Notes: generated by a model not told the origin, from the sequence alone. A stretch of 64,000 nucleotides of DNA from an uncultured Sunxiuqinia sp. (GCF_947495665.1 NZ_CANLZV010000010.1:62001-126000); one strand, 5' to 3'. Positions 8,708 to 19,800 are shown, numbered from the stretch's first letter. Numbers and translations: made by a program.

Positions 8708-10033
8708 ATGACTGTATTTAAAGGTAACAAAGAGTATTTCCCGGGTATTGATAAGATCAAATACGAGGGACCGGAATCAAAAAATCCGCTGGCATTCAGA
8801 TGGTACGATGAAAACCGTGTTGTGGGTGGCAAAACCATGAAAGAATACCTGCGTTTTGCAGTAGCCTACTGGCATACCTTCTGTGATCATGGCGGAGACC
8901 CATTTGGACCAGGAACACAGGTTTTCCCATGGGATGGTGCTTCAAACCCAATGGATTTAGCCCAGCACCGTTTGGACGCCGCCTTTGAGTTCATTTCAAA
9001 AATTGGGGCTCCTTTTTATTGCTTCCACGATGTGGATTTGGTTGGTGACGCTTCGGTTTTCGAAATTGAAAAACGCCTGGTTAAAATGACTGATGACGTC
9101 AAAGCCCGTCAGCAGGCAACTGGCATTCAACTGCTTTGGGGAACAGCCAATGTGTTTTCCAATCCCCGTTACATGAATGGTGCCTCTACCAACCCTGATT
9201 TCGATGTTGTTGCCCAGGCTGCAGTTCAGGTTAAAAATGCCATTGATGCCACCATTGCATTGGGCGGAACCGGTTATGTCTTTTGGGGCGGCCGCGAAGG
9301 CTACATGAGCTTGCTAAACACCAATACAAAGAAGGAGTTGGAGCACATGGGACAATTCCTGCGCATGGCACGCGATTATGGTCGAAAGCAAGGTTTTAAA
9401 GGGACTTTCCTGATTGAGCCCAAACCCATGGAGCCCACCAAACACCAGTACGATTACGACACACAAACCATTTTAGGTTTCCTGGAAAAGAATGGTTTAG
9501 CAGACGACTTCAAAATTAATATTGAAGTGAACCACGCCACCCTGGCAGGACACTCCTTTGCCCATGAACTGCGCATGGCTGCTGATGCCGGTATGCTCGG
9601 ATCAATTGACGCCAACAAAGGCGACTACCAAAATGGCTGGGATACGGATGAGTTTCCAACCAACATTTACGAAACAACGGAAGCCATGTTGGAAATTATC
9701 AGTGCAGGAGGCTTCACCCACGGAGGCATTAACTTCGATGCCAAAGTCCGCCGTAACTCTACGGACCTGGAAGATATTTTCATTGCTCATGTTTCCGGAA
9801 TGGACACCTTTGCCCGCGGTCTGATTATTGCCGATAAAATTCTGAAAGAATCAGATTATCTGAAATTGCGCAAAGAGCGCTATGCCTCTTTCGACTCAGG
9901 CAAGGGAGCCGAATTTGATGCCGGTAAATTAAGTCTGGAAGACTTGTATGCTGCAGCCCAAGAAATTGGCGAACCGAAACAACGTAGTGGAAAACAAGAA
10001 ATGTTCGAGCAGCTTATAAACTGCTACATTTAA
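8708..10033 (+). CDS. xylA: Xylose isomerase
   Basis: The 441-residue protein is a class II xylose isomerase, converting D-xylose to D-xylulose with two divalent metals. His107 and Asp110 in [12 protein letters not shown] are the catalytic ring-opening pair. [19 protein letters not shown] carries metal-site residues, and [20 protein letters not shown] and [13 protein letters not shown] hold the remaining metal ligands and the conserved lysine. The TIM barrel and C-terminal dimer arm are full length. Its stop is 5 bases from the start of the symporter gene, so the two are surely co-transcribed. Confidence 0.96.
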   Translation: MTVFKGNKEYFPGIDKIKYEGPESKNPLAFRWYDENRVVGGKTMKEYLRFAVAYWHTFCDHGGDPFGPGTQVFPWDGASNPMDLAQHRLDAAFEFISKIGAPFYCFHDVDLVGDASVFEIEKRLVKMTDDVKARQQATGIQLLWGTANVFSNPRYMNGASTNPDFDVVAQAAVQVKNAIDATIALGGTGYVFWGGREGYMSLLNTNTKKELEHMGQFLRMARDYGRKQGFKGTFLIEPKPMEPTKHQYDYDTQTILGFLEKNGLADDFKINIEVNHATLAGHSFAHELRMAADAGMLGSIDANKGDYQNGWDTDEFPTNIYETTEAMLEIISAGGFTHGGINFDAKVRRNSTDLEDIFIAHVSGMDTFARGLIIADKILKESDYLKLRKERYASFDSGKGAEFDAGKLSLEDLYAAAQEIGEPKQRSGKQEMFEQLINCYI

Positions 10034-10038
10034 GCAAT

Positions 10039-11418
10039 ATGAAAGGACAAAATTCACTCTATATCGTTGCCATCACCTTGGTGGCAACGCTTGGAGGTTT
10101 GCTTTTTGGATATGACACGGCGGTTATTTCCGGAGCCGAAAAATCGGTTCAAGCCTATCTGATCAACGGACTCGGCCTAAGCTCCTGGGTGCATGGTGCT
10201 ACCATATCCAGCGCGCTGATTGGCTGTATCATCGGGGGCGGATTATCAGGCTTGTTAGCCAAACACCTTGGACGAAAAAAGTCACTGATGCTCGCGGCCT
10301 TGCTCTTTTTCCTAAGTGCGCTGGGCTCCGGAAATCCGGAATTTCTCTTTTTCACCAAAGGCGAGCCTACCATGGGTCTGCTTTATACTTTCAACTTTTA
10401 CCGCATCATTGGCGGCATTGGCGTTGGCTTAGCCTCTGCTGTTTGCCCCATGTATATTGGCGAAATTGCCCCGGCTGACATTCGCGGACGCTTGGTATCA
10501 ATCAACCAGTTTGCCATTATCTTCGGAATGTTGGTGGTGTATTTTGTAAACTGGGGAATTGCGAATGGCCAATCTTTGGAATGGATCAACACCATTGGCT
10601 GGCGACGAATGTTTACCTCGGAAGCGATTCCGGCAGGTATCTTTGGGATCTTGCTTTTTTTCGTTCCGGAAACACCACGTTACCTGGCGTTAAATCATAA
10701 AGATGAAGAAGCCTTGGCTATTCTGTCAAAAATAAATGGACAGGAACGGGCACAGCAAATTCTTCAGGAGATCAAAAATACCGTTGAAAAATCCTCAGCC
10801 CGGTTATTCGCCTATGGCAAAGTGATCATTATCATCGGGATCCTGCTTTCTGTGTTTCAGCAGTTTGTAGGCATCAATGTGGCCTTGTATTACGCTCCGC
10901 GCATTTTCGAAAGCATGGGGGCTGAAAAAGATGCTTCGATGCTGCAAACCGTGGTTATGGGACTGGTGAACGTGATTTTCACCGTTGTGGCCATTGTTAC
11001 GGTTGACAAATGGGGACGCAAGCCCTTGCTGATGGTTGGATCCATTGGTATGGCCATTGGCATGTTTGCCATCGGAACACTGGCTTTTATGCAAATCATT
11101 GGCATCAGCACGCTGGTATTCATCATCATTTATACCGCCTCGTTCATGATGTCGTGGGGTCCAATCACCTGGGTTTTAATCTCAGAGATTTTCCCCAATA
11201 AGATTCGAGGGAAAGCTGTGGCCATCGCAGTGGCTGCCCAATGGGCCGCCAACTATTTCATTTCATCCACCTACCCGGCCATGATGGAATTTAGCAGTGG
11301 CGTGACTTACTGTTTTTACGGAGCGATGAGTGTGCTATCGTTCTTCTTTGTGTGGAAGATGGTTCCGGAAACCAAGGGAAAAACGCTGGAAGAAATGGAA
11401 AACCTGCTTCAAAAATAA
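10039..11418 (+). CDS. xylE: Sugar:H+ symporter of the MFS sugar-porter family (XylE-like)
   Basis: The 459-residue protein has about 12 membrane segments and the sugar-porter signatures: LFGYDTAVISGAEKSV in TM1, LGRKKSLM in the 2-3 loop, PADIRGRLVSINQFAI, PETPRYLALN after TM6, QQFVGINVALYYAPRIFESMG in TM7, DKWGRKPLLMVG, and the C-terminal PETKGKTLEEME. It is a proton-coupled sugar importer in the inner membrane. Location directly after xylA, with a terminator following, supports D-xylose as substrate; this is inference from context. Confidence 0.9.
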   Translation: MKGQNSLYIVAITLVATLGGLLFGYDTAVISGAEKSVQAYLINGLGLSSWVHGATISSALIGCIIGGGLSGLLAKHLGRKKSLMLAALLFFLSALGSGNPEFLFFTKGEPTMGLLYTFNFYRIIGGIGVGLASAVCPMYIGEIAPADIRGRLVSINQFAIIFGMLVVYFVNWGIANGQSLEWINTIGWRRMFTSEAIPAGIFGILLFFVPETPRYLALNHKDEEALAILSKINGQERAQQILQEIKNTVEKSSARLFAYGKVIIIIGILLSVFQQFVGINVALYYAPRIFESMGAEKDASMLQTVVMGLVNVIFTVVAIVTVDKWGRKPLLMVGSIGMAIGMFAIGTLAFMQIIGISTLVFIIIYTASFMMSWGPITWVLISEIFPNKIRGKAVAIAVAAQWAANYFISSTYPAMMEFSSGVTYCFYGAMSVLSFFFVWKMVPETKGKTLEEMENLLQK

Positions 11419-11500
11419 TTTTTGGTTGATTTTAATTTAGGTGTAATAAAGTTGAAAATTATTTTCTGGCTGATTAATAGTTAATACTCGCAAACGAAGA

Positions 11501-11521
11501 AAGGGACCTTAAAGGTCCCTT
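11501..11521. terminator. Terminator of the xyl operon
   Basis: AAGGGACC (11501-11508) pairs with GGTCCCTT (11514-11521) around a 5-base loop, followed on the plus strand by a T-rich tract. It lies between convergent units and could serve both, but only the plus side has a good T run. Confidence 0.75.
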
Positions 11522-11524
11522 CTT

Positions 11525-11701
11525 CTATTTTTGAGGCTCCCAATAGCAACGTTTGGGAGAAACGATCTGCCCACTGGCTTTCAGTTCTTTCATGGCTTTT
11601 TCCACCTCTTTCTTATCCAGACCTGAAGCCTCGGCAATTTCTCCGGCTTTTAATGGCTTGCCTGCGCCAGCCAAAGCCTCCAATACTTTCTCTGTACTCA
11701 T
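11525..11701 (-). CDS. Small winged-helix protein encoded after sodB
   Basis: The 58-residue product starts [20 protein letters not shown], followed by [20 protein letters not shown] (helix-turn-helix) and a short C-terminal wing ending [12 protein letters not shown]. It is essentially one winged-helix domain. The open frame runs on upstream into sodB, but the ATG at 11699-11701, 10 bases after the sodB stop, gives a compact domain and is preferred. Co-transcription with sodB is likely. It could regulate sodB or be an unrelated DNA-binding protein; the sequence does not decide. Confidence 0.75.
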   Translation of the reverse strand: MSTEKVLEALAGAGKPLKAGEIAEASGLDKKEVEKAMKELKASGQIVSPKRCYWEPQK

Positions 11702-11711
11702 CCTATTGTTT

Positions 11712-12287
11712 TTAGAAACGTTCTGAAATGACTTTCCAGTCCAATACTTTCCAGAAATCCTCAATGTATTTCGGACGGGCATTTTGCTTATCCAGGTAAT
11801 ACGCATGCTCCCACACGTCGCAAGTCATCAATGGCGTTAAGCCATCGCGCAGAGGATTGGCCGCATTGCTGGTTTGAACGATGCTCAATTTCCCTTGCTC
11901 ATCTTTAACCAACCAGGCCCAGCCTGAACCAAACAGAGTAGCCGCCGCTTTATTGAAAGCTTCTTTGAAGGCGTCAACTGAACCAAATGATTCTTCGATG
12001 GCTGTTTTTAATGCTCCGGCAGGTTCTAAAACCGGCGTAGCTGAAAACTGGAAGAAGTAGAACGTGTGGTTCCAAACCTGTGCTCCGTTATTAAAAATGC
12101 CGCCTTCGGCTTCTTTAACAATCGTTTCAAGATCAGCATTTTCAAACGCCGTTCCAGGCACCAGATTATTCAAGTTGTTAACATAAGCTTGATGGTGTTT
12201 TCCGTAATGAAACTCCAATGTTTGCTCACTAATGTAGGGTTCCAACGCATTTTTAGCGTAGGGTAACACCGGTAATTCAAATGACAT
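11712..12287 (-). CDS. sodB: Superoxide dismutase, Fe-type by signature
   Basis: The 191-residue protein has the four metal ligands of the Fe/Mn family: His27 (EFHYGKHH), His74 (VWNHTFYF), Asp157 and His161 (DVWEHAYYL). The outer-sphere glutamine lies at Gln70 in NNGAQVWNH, the position characteristic of Fe-type enzymes. No signal peptide is present, so it acts in the cytoplasm, converting superoxide to hydrogen peroxide and oxygen. It heads a two-gene unit with the small winged-helix gene. A second, Mn-like dismutase is encoded at 14231-14830 on the same strand. Confidence 0.93.
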   Translation of the reverse strand: MSFELPVLPYAKNALEPYISEQTLEFHYGKHHQAYVNNLNNLVPGTAFENADLETIVKEAEGGIFNNGAQVWNHTFYFFQFSATPVLEPAGALKTAIEESFGSVDAFKEAFNKAAATLFGSGWAWLVKDEQGKLSIVQTSNAANPLRDGLTPLMTCDVWEHAYYLDKQNARPKYIEDFWKVLDWKVISERF

Positions 12288-12678
12288 AATCTTTAATTTA
12301 AAAGTTAGACTTTTGGTTGATTTTTTTCATTCTAACATGAAGTAAGTCTAAAAAGTTTGAAGAAAAAACCTGCCGCCAGCTATTTAAAAGGATTCCAGAT
12401 AACCCGCCAAGCAAGGGGTTAAAGCCCGAATGCTAACAATGAAGTGCTTACAAGATGAGAACAAGTATTTGAGCATCCTTTCAAAATAGCTTCCCAAAAA
12501 TCCAATATCTCTGACATAAACTCAATGTTCGCTATTCCCACTGTCATATTTCAGTTTCAAGTTGCAACCACAACCATATCACGGATCCACTTGTTATTAT
12601 TTGACCGTTTCTTTTCTAATGATTCTCCAGTAAGTCAAAACAGTCAGCGAAAGAAGCAGCAAACCAGAAAACAAGAAG
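12288..12678. other. Intergenic region upstream of sodB and of the metallophosphoesterase gene
   Basis: This 391-base region holds the divergent promoters of sodB and the metallophosphoesterase gene. An inverted repeat TTAGACTT (12305-12312) / AAGTCTAA (12344-12351) lies 18-64 bases upstream of the sodB start and could be an operator. No exact TAnnTTTG box and no convincing ORF were seen. Confidence 0.5.
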
Positions 12679-13938
12679 ATGATTAGCAAACAATTTCTAA
12701 TATTTGGCCTTTTTATCCTGGCCGTTGAGTATTATTCTTTTGTAGCTTTACGAACCGTTCTGCGCCCTGCAAACAATAGCACGCAATGGGGGGTATTTTT
12801 ACTTTATGTCCTGCTTTCGCTCGCTACCTTGTGGAGTTTGTGGGCCTTTCCACACTGGGGCAAAACGGCATGGCCATCGGTTGCTCTTAAGTACCTGGTC
12901 AACGGGCTTATTGGCGTGTTTTTAGGAAAAGTACTAATTGCGGCGATCATGTTACTTGGCGATCTGCTACTGCTGCTTCCCAATGCGGTCAAGTTTTTCC
13001 TGTCATTTAAGAATAGCCCTGCTGATGTTCCTGCTGAAGGCTCACGCTTAATCAGCCGGTTTACCTTTATCTCTCAAACAGCGTTGCTGATGGGGGCTGC
13101 ACTTACCTCAGGCTTGCTTTATGGTATGACCAATCGGTACCGGTACCAAATCAGGCGTGTCCGGCTAAACAATCCCTCCATTCCGGATGCCTTTAAAGGC
13201 TTGCGTATTATTCAAATTTCAGATATTCATTCGGGGAGTTTTGATGACCGGGAGGCCGTGGCTGAAGGAGTCGCTGCCATCATGGAAACAAGACCCGATT
13301 TGATTGTTTTTACCGGAGACCTGGTCAATGATAAAGCGGAGGAACTAGAACCCTACCTGGATGTTTTCAAAGAGTTAAAAGCCCCTTTAGGCGTATATTC
13401 TGTACTGGGAAACCACGACTATGGTGATTATGTATCCTGGCCTTCTGAAGAAGCCAAAAAGCAAAATTTGGAAACGCTCAAGCAACACCATGAAACCATG
13501 GGCTGGCGGTTACTGCTCAACGAACACGTGCTCCTGGAGCGGGATAAGCAACAACTGGCCTTAATTGGTATTGAAAACTGGGGAGCAAAAGTTGGCTTTC
13601 CCAAATATGGAAATCTGAGTCAAGCAATAGTCGGATTGGAAAACAAAGATATTCCGCTAAAAATATTATTGAGCCATGATCCCTCGCATTGGGATGCTGA
13701 AGTTCGTCAAAATTTCACAGACATTACACTCACCCTCAGCGGACATACGCATGGTATGCAGTTTGGCATTGACATTCCTGGCTTTAAGTGGAGTCCGGTT
13801 CAATACGTGTACGACCAATGGGCAGGGCTATACCAACAACAAAACCAATATCTGTATGTAAATCGTGGCTTTGGGTTTATTGGTTACCAAGGTCGTTTAG
13901 GCATCTTACCTGAAATTACAATGATTGAATTGACTTAA
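12679..13938 (+). CDS. Membrane-anchored metallophosphoesterase (YkuE/YaeI-like)
   Basis: The 419-residue protein has four N-terminal hydrophobic segments (about residues 5-25, 36-57, 73-100 and 128-150), then a calcineurin-like phosphoesterase domain. All metal motifs are present: ISDIHSG (D-x-H), VFTGDLVND (GD), SVLGNHDYGD (GNHD), LLSHDP and LTLSGHTHG (GHTH). Family relatives act on lipid phosphates or phosphodiesters at the membrane; the substrate here is not known. Start is ATG 12679. It lies alone between the two superoxide dismutase genes and faces the second one. Confidence 0.85.
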   Translation: MISKQFLIFGLFILAVEYYSFVALRTVLRPANNSTQWGVFLLYVLLSLATLWSLWAFPHWGKTAWPSVALKYLVNGLIGVFLGKVLIAAIMLLGDLLLLLPNAVKFFLSFKNSPADVPAEGSRLISRFTFISQTALLMGAALTSGLLYGMTNRYRYQIRRVRLNNPSIPDAFKGLRIIQISDIHSGSFDDREAVAEGVAAIMETRPDLIVFTGDLVNDKAEELEPYLDVFKELKAPLGVYSVLGNHDYGDYVSWPSEEAKKQNLETLKQHHETMGWRLLLNEHVLLERDKQQLALIGIENWGAKVGFPKYGNLSQAIVGLENKDIPLKILLSHDPSHWDAEVRQNFTDITLTLSGHTHGMQFGIDIPGFKWSPVQYVYDQWAGLYQQQNQYLYVNRGFGFIGYQGRLGILPEITMIELT

Positions 13939-14190
13939 TTTTTACAAATCGAGTGAAGATCGAATATTGGTGGGAGAAATAATAAGGAGAATATTGAAAG
14001 CGATGTTAAACGGTCAGCTTTAACTGCCCGATCCGAGCTTAATAAAAGATTAGAATTTTCGAGTAAGGTAAGTCCAGAATTTCCGAATGAAACAACTTCT
14101 GCACCTTAAAACAGAAGTAATACCGGGGATTTCCACGACATTCAAAATTTCAGGATAAACTACAAAACACAAACTTTAGGGCAATAAAAA

Positions 14191-14212
14191 CCCCGAAGCC
14201 TCTGCTTCGGGG
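14191..14212 (-). terminator. Terminator of the second superoxide dismutase gene
   Basis: A perfect 9-bp GC-rich stem (CCCCGAAGC / GCTTCGGGG) with a 4-base loop lies 18 bases past the stop, followed on the minus strand by TTTTTATT. The rest of 13939-14230 shows nothing else. Confidence 0.88.
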
Positions 14213-14230
14213 AAAAAAACCAAAAATCAA

Positions 14231-14830
14231 CTAACCTTTAAACCGTTTGGCTACTTCATCCCAGTTGATGACTTTCCAAAAAGCCTCAATGTAATCGGGA
14301 CGTTTGTTCTGATACTTTAAATAATAAGCATGTTCCCAAACGTCAATTCCAAGAATTGGAGTCCCTTTCACATCAGCAACATCCATTAAAGGATTATCCT
14401 GATTGGGTGTTGATGAAACAACCAAACTATCACCCTGCTTTACCAACCAAGCCCAACCAGAACCAAATCGGGTTGCAGCTGCATTGGCAAAAGCTTCTTT
14501 AAATTTATCGACTGATCCTAACGAATCAGTTATAGCTTTTAATAAATCTCCTTCAGGTTGGGATGCCCCACCGGGGGTCATGATTTCCCAATACAAATTG
14601 TGGTTATAGAAACCACCACCGTTATTACGAACGGCTGTTGAGTGCGATGACACATTGGCCAGCAACTCTTCAATTGATTTTCCTTCGAGCTCGGTTCCAT
14701 TAACCGCGTCATTCAACTTACTGGTGTAAGCTGCGTGGTGCTTGCTATGGTGGATTTCCATTGTGCGCGCATCAATTAATGGTTCAAGAGCGTCGTATGC
14801 GTAACTTAATTTTGGTAATTCAAATGCCAT
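14231..14830 (-). CDS. Superoxide dismutase, Mn-like by signature
   Basis: The 199-residue protein has ligands His27, His77 (FYNHNLYW), Asp163 and His167 ([15 protein letters not shown]). Before the second His it reads NNGGGFYNH, glycine-rich, without the Gln seen in the Fe-type neighbour; this is the Mn-type or cambialistic pattern. It shares only the family core with the sodB product 2 kb away, so the pair is not a recent duplication. No signal peptide. It has its own promoter and terminator, so it is a single-gene unit. Confidence 0.92.
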   Translation of the reverse strand: MAFELPKLSYAYDALEPLIDARTMEIHHSKHHAAYTSKLNDAVNGTELEGKSIEELLANVSSHSTAVRNNGGGFYNHNLYWEIMTPGGASQPEGDLLKAITDSLGSVDKFKEAFANAAATRFGSGWAWLVKQGDSLVVSSTPNQDNPLMDVADVKGTPILGIDVWEHAYYLKYQNKRPDYIEAFWKVINWDEVAKRFKG

Positions 14831-14874
14831 ATTAATCTTATTTTATGATTTTCAGATTTCTTTATCTTTATATA

Positions 14875-14906
14875 CAAAACTAAGGGGTAAATTGTTTTCA
14901 ACCAAA
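14875..14906 (-). promoter_or_regulatory. Promoter of the Mn-like superoxide dismutase gene
   Basis: On the minus strand TTTG (14903-14906), a 20-base spacer and TAGTTTTG (14875-14882) form a full Bacteroidota promoter, giving a leader of about 40 bases. Confidence 0.75.
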
Positions 14907-15097
14907 TTAGTTTCGATCTATTTTTATTGAAAATATCTATCCCAAATAGGATCTGCCAATGAGAGGAAATGCGGCTCCTCCTTTGAAAAGCTCCTTTGTT
15001 TACAGGCTTTCTGTCATTCTTCGTTGCTTACATAAGACTGGCGTAAAGTGAATTTAGTGGCCTAAACTATTTTTTGTTCCTTTGCACAAAAAAAATT

Positions 15098-16405
15098 GTG
15101 AACCGAAATATTCTCCGTTTAGCTATTCCAAACATTGTTGCCAACGTCACCATTCCATTATTGGGACTGGTCGATCTGGCACTAATGGGGCATCTGGATT
15201 CTGAAGTCTTCATTGGCGCTGTTTCGTTGGGGACCGTAATCTTTAACTTCATCTATTGGGGCTTTAGCTTTTTGCGTATGGGCACCAGTGGGTTTACCGC
15301 ACAGGCTTACGGCGAAAAAAACAAACCAGAAAGTTACCATATTTTGCTGCGCGCCATGCTGATTTCAAGCGTTATCGGGCTACTCATCCTTTTTCTGCAG
15401 TTTCCGATTGAATGGCTGAGCTTTCAATTGATTAACGGAACAGATGAAGTCGAATCACTGGCTCGCGAATATTTCCGCATTCGAATTTGGGCAGCTCCGG
15501 CCACACTCGGGCTGTATGTTCTCAACGGTTGGTTTTTAGGCATGCAAAATGCCCGACTACCTATGATTACATCGATTGCTGCCAATGTTTTCAACATCGT
15601 GTTAAGTTTTCTATTTGTTAAAACATTTCACCTGAATTCGGCTGGGGTAGCTCTGGGCACGGTGCTGGCCCAGTACCTGGGTGTTGTGCTGGGGCTGTTC
15701 TTGTTTTTCAGATCCTATCGTCAATTGATTCAGCCTTGGAACTGGACCGCCATTATCGATGCCAAGGCCATGAAAAACTTTTTTCGGGTCAACTCCGATA
15801 TCTTCATCCGCACCTTCTGTGTCATTTTTGTTTTTACCTTTTTCACCTCAAAATCGGCCAGTATTAACAACCACATGCTGGCTGTCAATTCCATTCTTAT
15901 ACAGTTTTTACTGTTTTTTGCCTTTTTTATTGACGGCTTTGCCTATGCCGGCGAAGCACTGGCCGGTCGCTACAAAGGCGAACAAAACCGGGGTTTATTC
16001 CTGCGGCTAACCCGTCTGCTCTTTTATTGGGGCAGCCTGCTGGCCTTTGCTTTTGCACTAACTTACCTGTTTGCCAACCAGCTCATTTTAGGCCTGCTCA
16101 CCAATCAGCAAGAGTTGATTGAAACAGCGCTTAACTTTCGTTTTTGGCTGGTACTGCTTCCTTTGCTTTCGTTTGCCTCATTTATTTGGGATGGAATTTA
16201 CATTGGTGCCACAGCCTCCAAAGAAATGCGCAACAGCATGCTTGGCGCCAGTCTACTGGTCTTTTTGCCGGGGTACTTTCTGATGCAGCCCATTTTAGGC
16301 GAACATGCACTTTGGCTGGCCATGATGTTGTTTATGCTTAGCCGTGGTGTATTTCAAACGTTTTTGTTTCCCCGGGTGATGCGCCACAACTTCATCAAAC
16401 AATAG
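15098..16405 (+). CDS. MATE-family efflux transporter (DinF-like)
   Basis: The 435-residue protein has about 12 membrane segments and the MATE/DinF opening NILRLAIPNIVANVTIPLLG followed by LVDLALMGHL. MATE proteins export cationic drugs or metabolites using Na+ or H+ gradients. The frame is open from a TTG at 15074, but the GTG at 15098 gives the usual DinF N-terminus and is preferred. TTCCTTTG at 15078-15085 resembles a -7 box, which would leave a very short leader before the GTG; this is weak. The gene converges with the efflux operon and is not part of it. Confidence 0.87.
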   Translation: MNRNILRLAIPNIVANVTIPLLGLVDLALMGHLDSEVFIGAVSLGTVIFNFIYWGFSFLRMGTSGFTAQAYGEKNKPESYHILLRAMLISSVIGLLILFLQFPIEWLSFQLINGTDEVESLAREYFRIRIWAAPATLGLYVLNGWFLGMQNARLPMITSIAANVFNIVLSFLFVKTFHLNSAGVALGTVLAQYLGVVLGLFLFFRSYRQLIQPWNWTAIIDAKAMKNFFRVNSDIFIRTFCVIFVFTFFTSKSASINNHMLAVNSILIQFLLFFAFFIDGFAYAGEALAGRYKGEQNRGLFLRLTRLLFYWGSLLAFAFALTYLFANQLILGLLTNQQELIETALNFRFWLVLLPLLSFASFIWDGIYIGATASKEMRNSMLGASLLVFLPGYFLMQPILGEHALWLAMMLFMLSRGVFQTFLFPRVMRHNFIKQ

Positions 16406-16442
16406 CTTTTGAAGTCCGGCCCCAATCATTCGGACAAAAAAA

Positions 16443-16482
16443 GGCCCTCCCCCTATCAACAAAACTGCGATTGGGAAGGGCC
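16443..16482 (-). terminator. Terminator of the RND efflux operon
   Basis: GGCCCTCCC (16443-16451) pairs with GGGAAGGGCC (16473-16482) with one bulge, followed on the minus strand by seven T (16436-16442). It lies 15 bases past the PG0541-like stop. Confidence 0.75.
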
Positions 16483-16497
16483 ATGACAAAGAGTGAT

Positions 16498-16791
16498 TTA
16501 TACTGATTTTAGAACGTCCCAAACAAAGGCCCGCACGCCAACTTCTTTGTTGACCTCATCCAGTTTCTGCACTTTTCCCAGAAGAACATCAACTTTCTCG
16601 TCGGGCACAATCGTCATGACTGCTGAGTTAATTTCAGGCCAGGTGTGAGTACCCATCCGAGGTTCGCCATCCACCGAGCCCCGTCCAAGTACATTGTTCC
16701 ACCAGGTATATCCTCTAACATCCAGGCGATCCAACATGTACTCTACACGTTCGGTATTCGCCTGATTAAAAATTATAAATACGGCTTTCAT
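16498..16791 (-). CDS. PG0541-family transporter-associated protein (PII-like)
   Basis: The 97-residue protein starts MKAVFIIFNQANTERVEYML and contains GYTWWNNVLGRGSVDGEPRMG, matching the small PG0541 family found after RND pump genes in Bacteroidota. The size and alternating strand-helix pattern resemble PII/CutA-like ferredoxin-fold proteins; this fold is inference. It begins 12 bases after the RND pump gene and ends the operon. Its role is unknown; a regulatory or assembly partner of the pump is plausible. Confidence 0.8.
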   Translation of the reverse strand: MKAVFIIFNQANTERVEYMLDRLDVRGYTWWNNVLGRGSVDGEPRMGTHTWPEINSAVMTIVPDEKVDVLLGKVQKLDEVNKEVGVRAFVWDVLKSV

Positions 16792-16803
16792 TTCTTTTCA
16801 GTT

Positions 16804-19800
16804 TTACTTATCCATAAATACGAACTGCTGTCTCACTTTTTCCTTCTTGCGGCGTTCGCCACGGCTGGCCAAAACAGCATACATCACGGGCACAATAACC
16901 ATGGTAACCAGTGTTGAGAATATCAAACCACCGATAACTGTAATTCCCATGGGGCGCCAGATTTCAGCTCCTTCACCGGTACTCATGGCCAAGGGCAGCA
17001 TTCCCAGAATGGTCGTGGCAGCGGTCATCAGTACCGGACGCAAACGCGACCTTCCGGAAAGGGCAATGGCTTCATACAACTCCACTCCACGATCCCGCAT
17101 CAGGTTAATGAAGTCGACCAATACAATACCGTTTTTCACAACAATACCCACCAAAAGCACCGCTCCCAAGGCAGCCACAACACTCAGGGTGGTTCCGGTA
17201 ATCACCAAGGCCAAAATCACCCCGGTAAAAGCAAACGGTATGGAGAACATGATAATCAGCGGCATCCGCAACGATTCAAACTGAGAAGCCATCACAATAA
17301 ACACCAGGATCAAACTCAAGCCAAAAAGCATGGCCAAATCCATAAACGATTCTTGCTGATCTTCATAGGCTCCACCAACCGAAACCACAATTTCAGGAGG
17401 CGTATCAAGCTGAGCGGTCTCGGTTTTAATACGGTTAGCCAGCTCACCCAATGAAATGCCGTCGGGTGATGCCGAAATGGTAACCAAGCGTTCGCGACGT
17501 TTATGCTCAATGCTTGGCGGCGACCAGTATTCTTCAATTTTACCCAGTTCTTTTAGCTTGATTTTTTGTCCGGCCGGAGTCACAATTGTCATTTCCTGAA
17601 TATCAGAAATGGAGTTCCGGTATTTTTCTTCCAAACGGATTTTGATGTCATACTCTTCCCCTTCTTCTTTATAGTAAGAAGGAACCAGACCATTGATGCG
17701 GTTACGAATAAACATTGATACCTGAGCGGTTGTCAGCCCATGTTCCGACAACTTGTTCCGATCCAAGACAATCTGCAGTTCGGGCTTGTCATTCTTCCGG
17801 CTAATGGTCACATCCTGTGCTCCATCCATTCTTTTCAGCCGGTCCAAAACTTGCTCGGCATACAGGTTCGTTACATCGAAGTTGTAACCATAGATTTCAT
17901 AATCCACGGTATTTCCTGACCCTCCAAGTCCTTGTGTTGATGTTGAAATGGTGGAACTTACAACTTCAGGCAGCAAGGCAACCTGCGCCCTGAAATCATC
18001 CGCAATCTGCCAAACCGTCCGTTCACGCTCGTCAATATCGCTCAAGCGAAGAGTGAGGTTAATGATGTTGGACCCGGTGGTGCTGAACATCGAAATGAAT
18101 CCGCCCTCATCATCGGCTCCCGAAGAAGATGAAATCAATTCCACTTCCGGATACCGGTCACGAATGGTTGCCTCCAGCTGGCGCGTAACCTTTGCAGTTT
18201 CTTCCACCCGCAAACCAGTTTGAAGTTCAATATTGGCCTGAATCTGGCTTTCATCCGATTCCGGCATAAAATCACTTCCAATGTATTTCATCAGGAATAA
18301 GGATCCAAAGAACACCAGGAAGGTACTGATAATAACCATGGACTTGTAATGTAACAAACGACGCAATAAGTTCTCATACATCAAGTCAAATTTATAGAGC
18401 CATTTTTCAATGGTATTCTCCCAGGAGAACCGGCGAGGTTTTTTCTTTTGACTCAGCTTCAACATCCGCGAGGCCAACATCGGTGTCAGCGAAATAGCGG
18501 CCAGGGTAGAAGTAACAACGGTAATGGTCACAATCCATCCCAACTGGTTGAACAATACGCCGGTCATTCCCGACACCAAGGTCAGCGGGAAGAACACAGC
18601 CACCACCACCAAAGTGGTAATGATAACGGACATCCACACTTCGTTGGTCGCATAAATGGCAGCTTCCCGTGGGCTACTTCCCCGCTCCACATGCCGGGTA
18701 ATGTTCTCCAAGACCACAATGGCATCGTCCACCACCATTCCAATGGCAATCGACAGCGAGGTCAATGAAATAACGTTAAGCGAACTGCCCGTCAGGTAGA
18801 GGTAAACAAACGAAACAATCAGCGAAATTGGAATCGTAAGCACAATAATGAAGGTGGCCCGCCAACGTCCTAAGAAGAACAGCACCACCAGCACCACAAA
18901 GATCATGGCGTACATCAGGGTGGACGACAGGTTGCTGATTGATCCTTTAATAAAGGTCGAAGAGTCAAAAATCTCCTGAATTTTGACATCCGGAGGCAGT
19001 GTTACTTTCAACTCTTCCAGTCGGTCTTTGATTTGACGGGCAACTTTTACGGTATTGGCACCCGACTGCTTCATGACAAACAGCCGCACCCCGGTTTCTC
19101 CGTTAATCCGTTCTTCCAGCGTAACATCTTTCAAGGTATCGCGCACCGTGGCAACATCCTTCACAAAAACCTGCTTGCCATCTCTACTGGCCACCACCAG
19201 GTTGTTGATTCGTTCACTTTCGGAGAACTCTCCCTGAACCCGAATTTGGTAATCGATCTTACCCATTTTCAGATTCCCCAAGGGAAGGTTCCGGTTTTCG
19301 CCCGAGATGACCGAACCAATTTGTTCCAGCGTCAGGTCGTAAGCATCCAGTCGTTTCGGATCCACATCCACATAAACCATCCGCTGGGGCGTTCCCACCA
19401 TGGCTACCGAACCAACACCATCAACCCGGTTCAAGGGGTTAATCACTTTTTCGTCAATCAGTTTCTCCAGTCCCGGATAGGATTCCTCTGCCGTGATGGC
19501 ATAAAACAGGATGGGGAACATACTGGTATTGAACTTGAAAATAGTGGGACGATCTACCCCATCCGGCAGGTTGTCCAGCATCCGGTCAATCACATCCCGA
19601 ATATCATTGGTTGCTTCATCCAGGTTGGCATCCCACTCAAATTCCAAAGAAATAACCGAAATGTTGTCCGACGAGGTGGACGAAATCTCCTTCAATTTAT
19701 CTACGGAGTTCAAGGCATCTTCGAGCACCTTGGTCACGTTGGTTTCAATATCCGCCGCGTTGGCTCCGGAGTAAGTTGTCATCACCGAGACATAGGGCGG

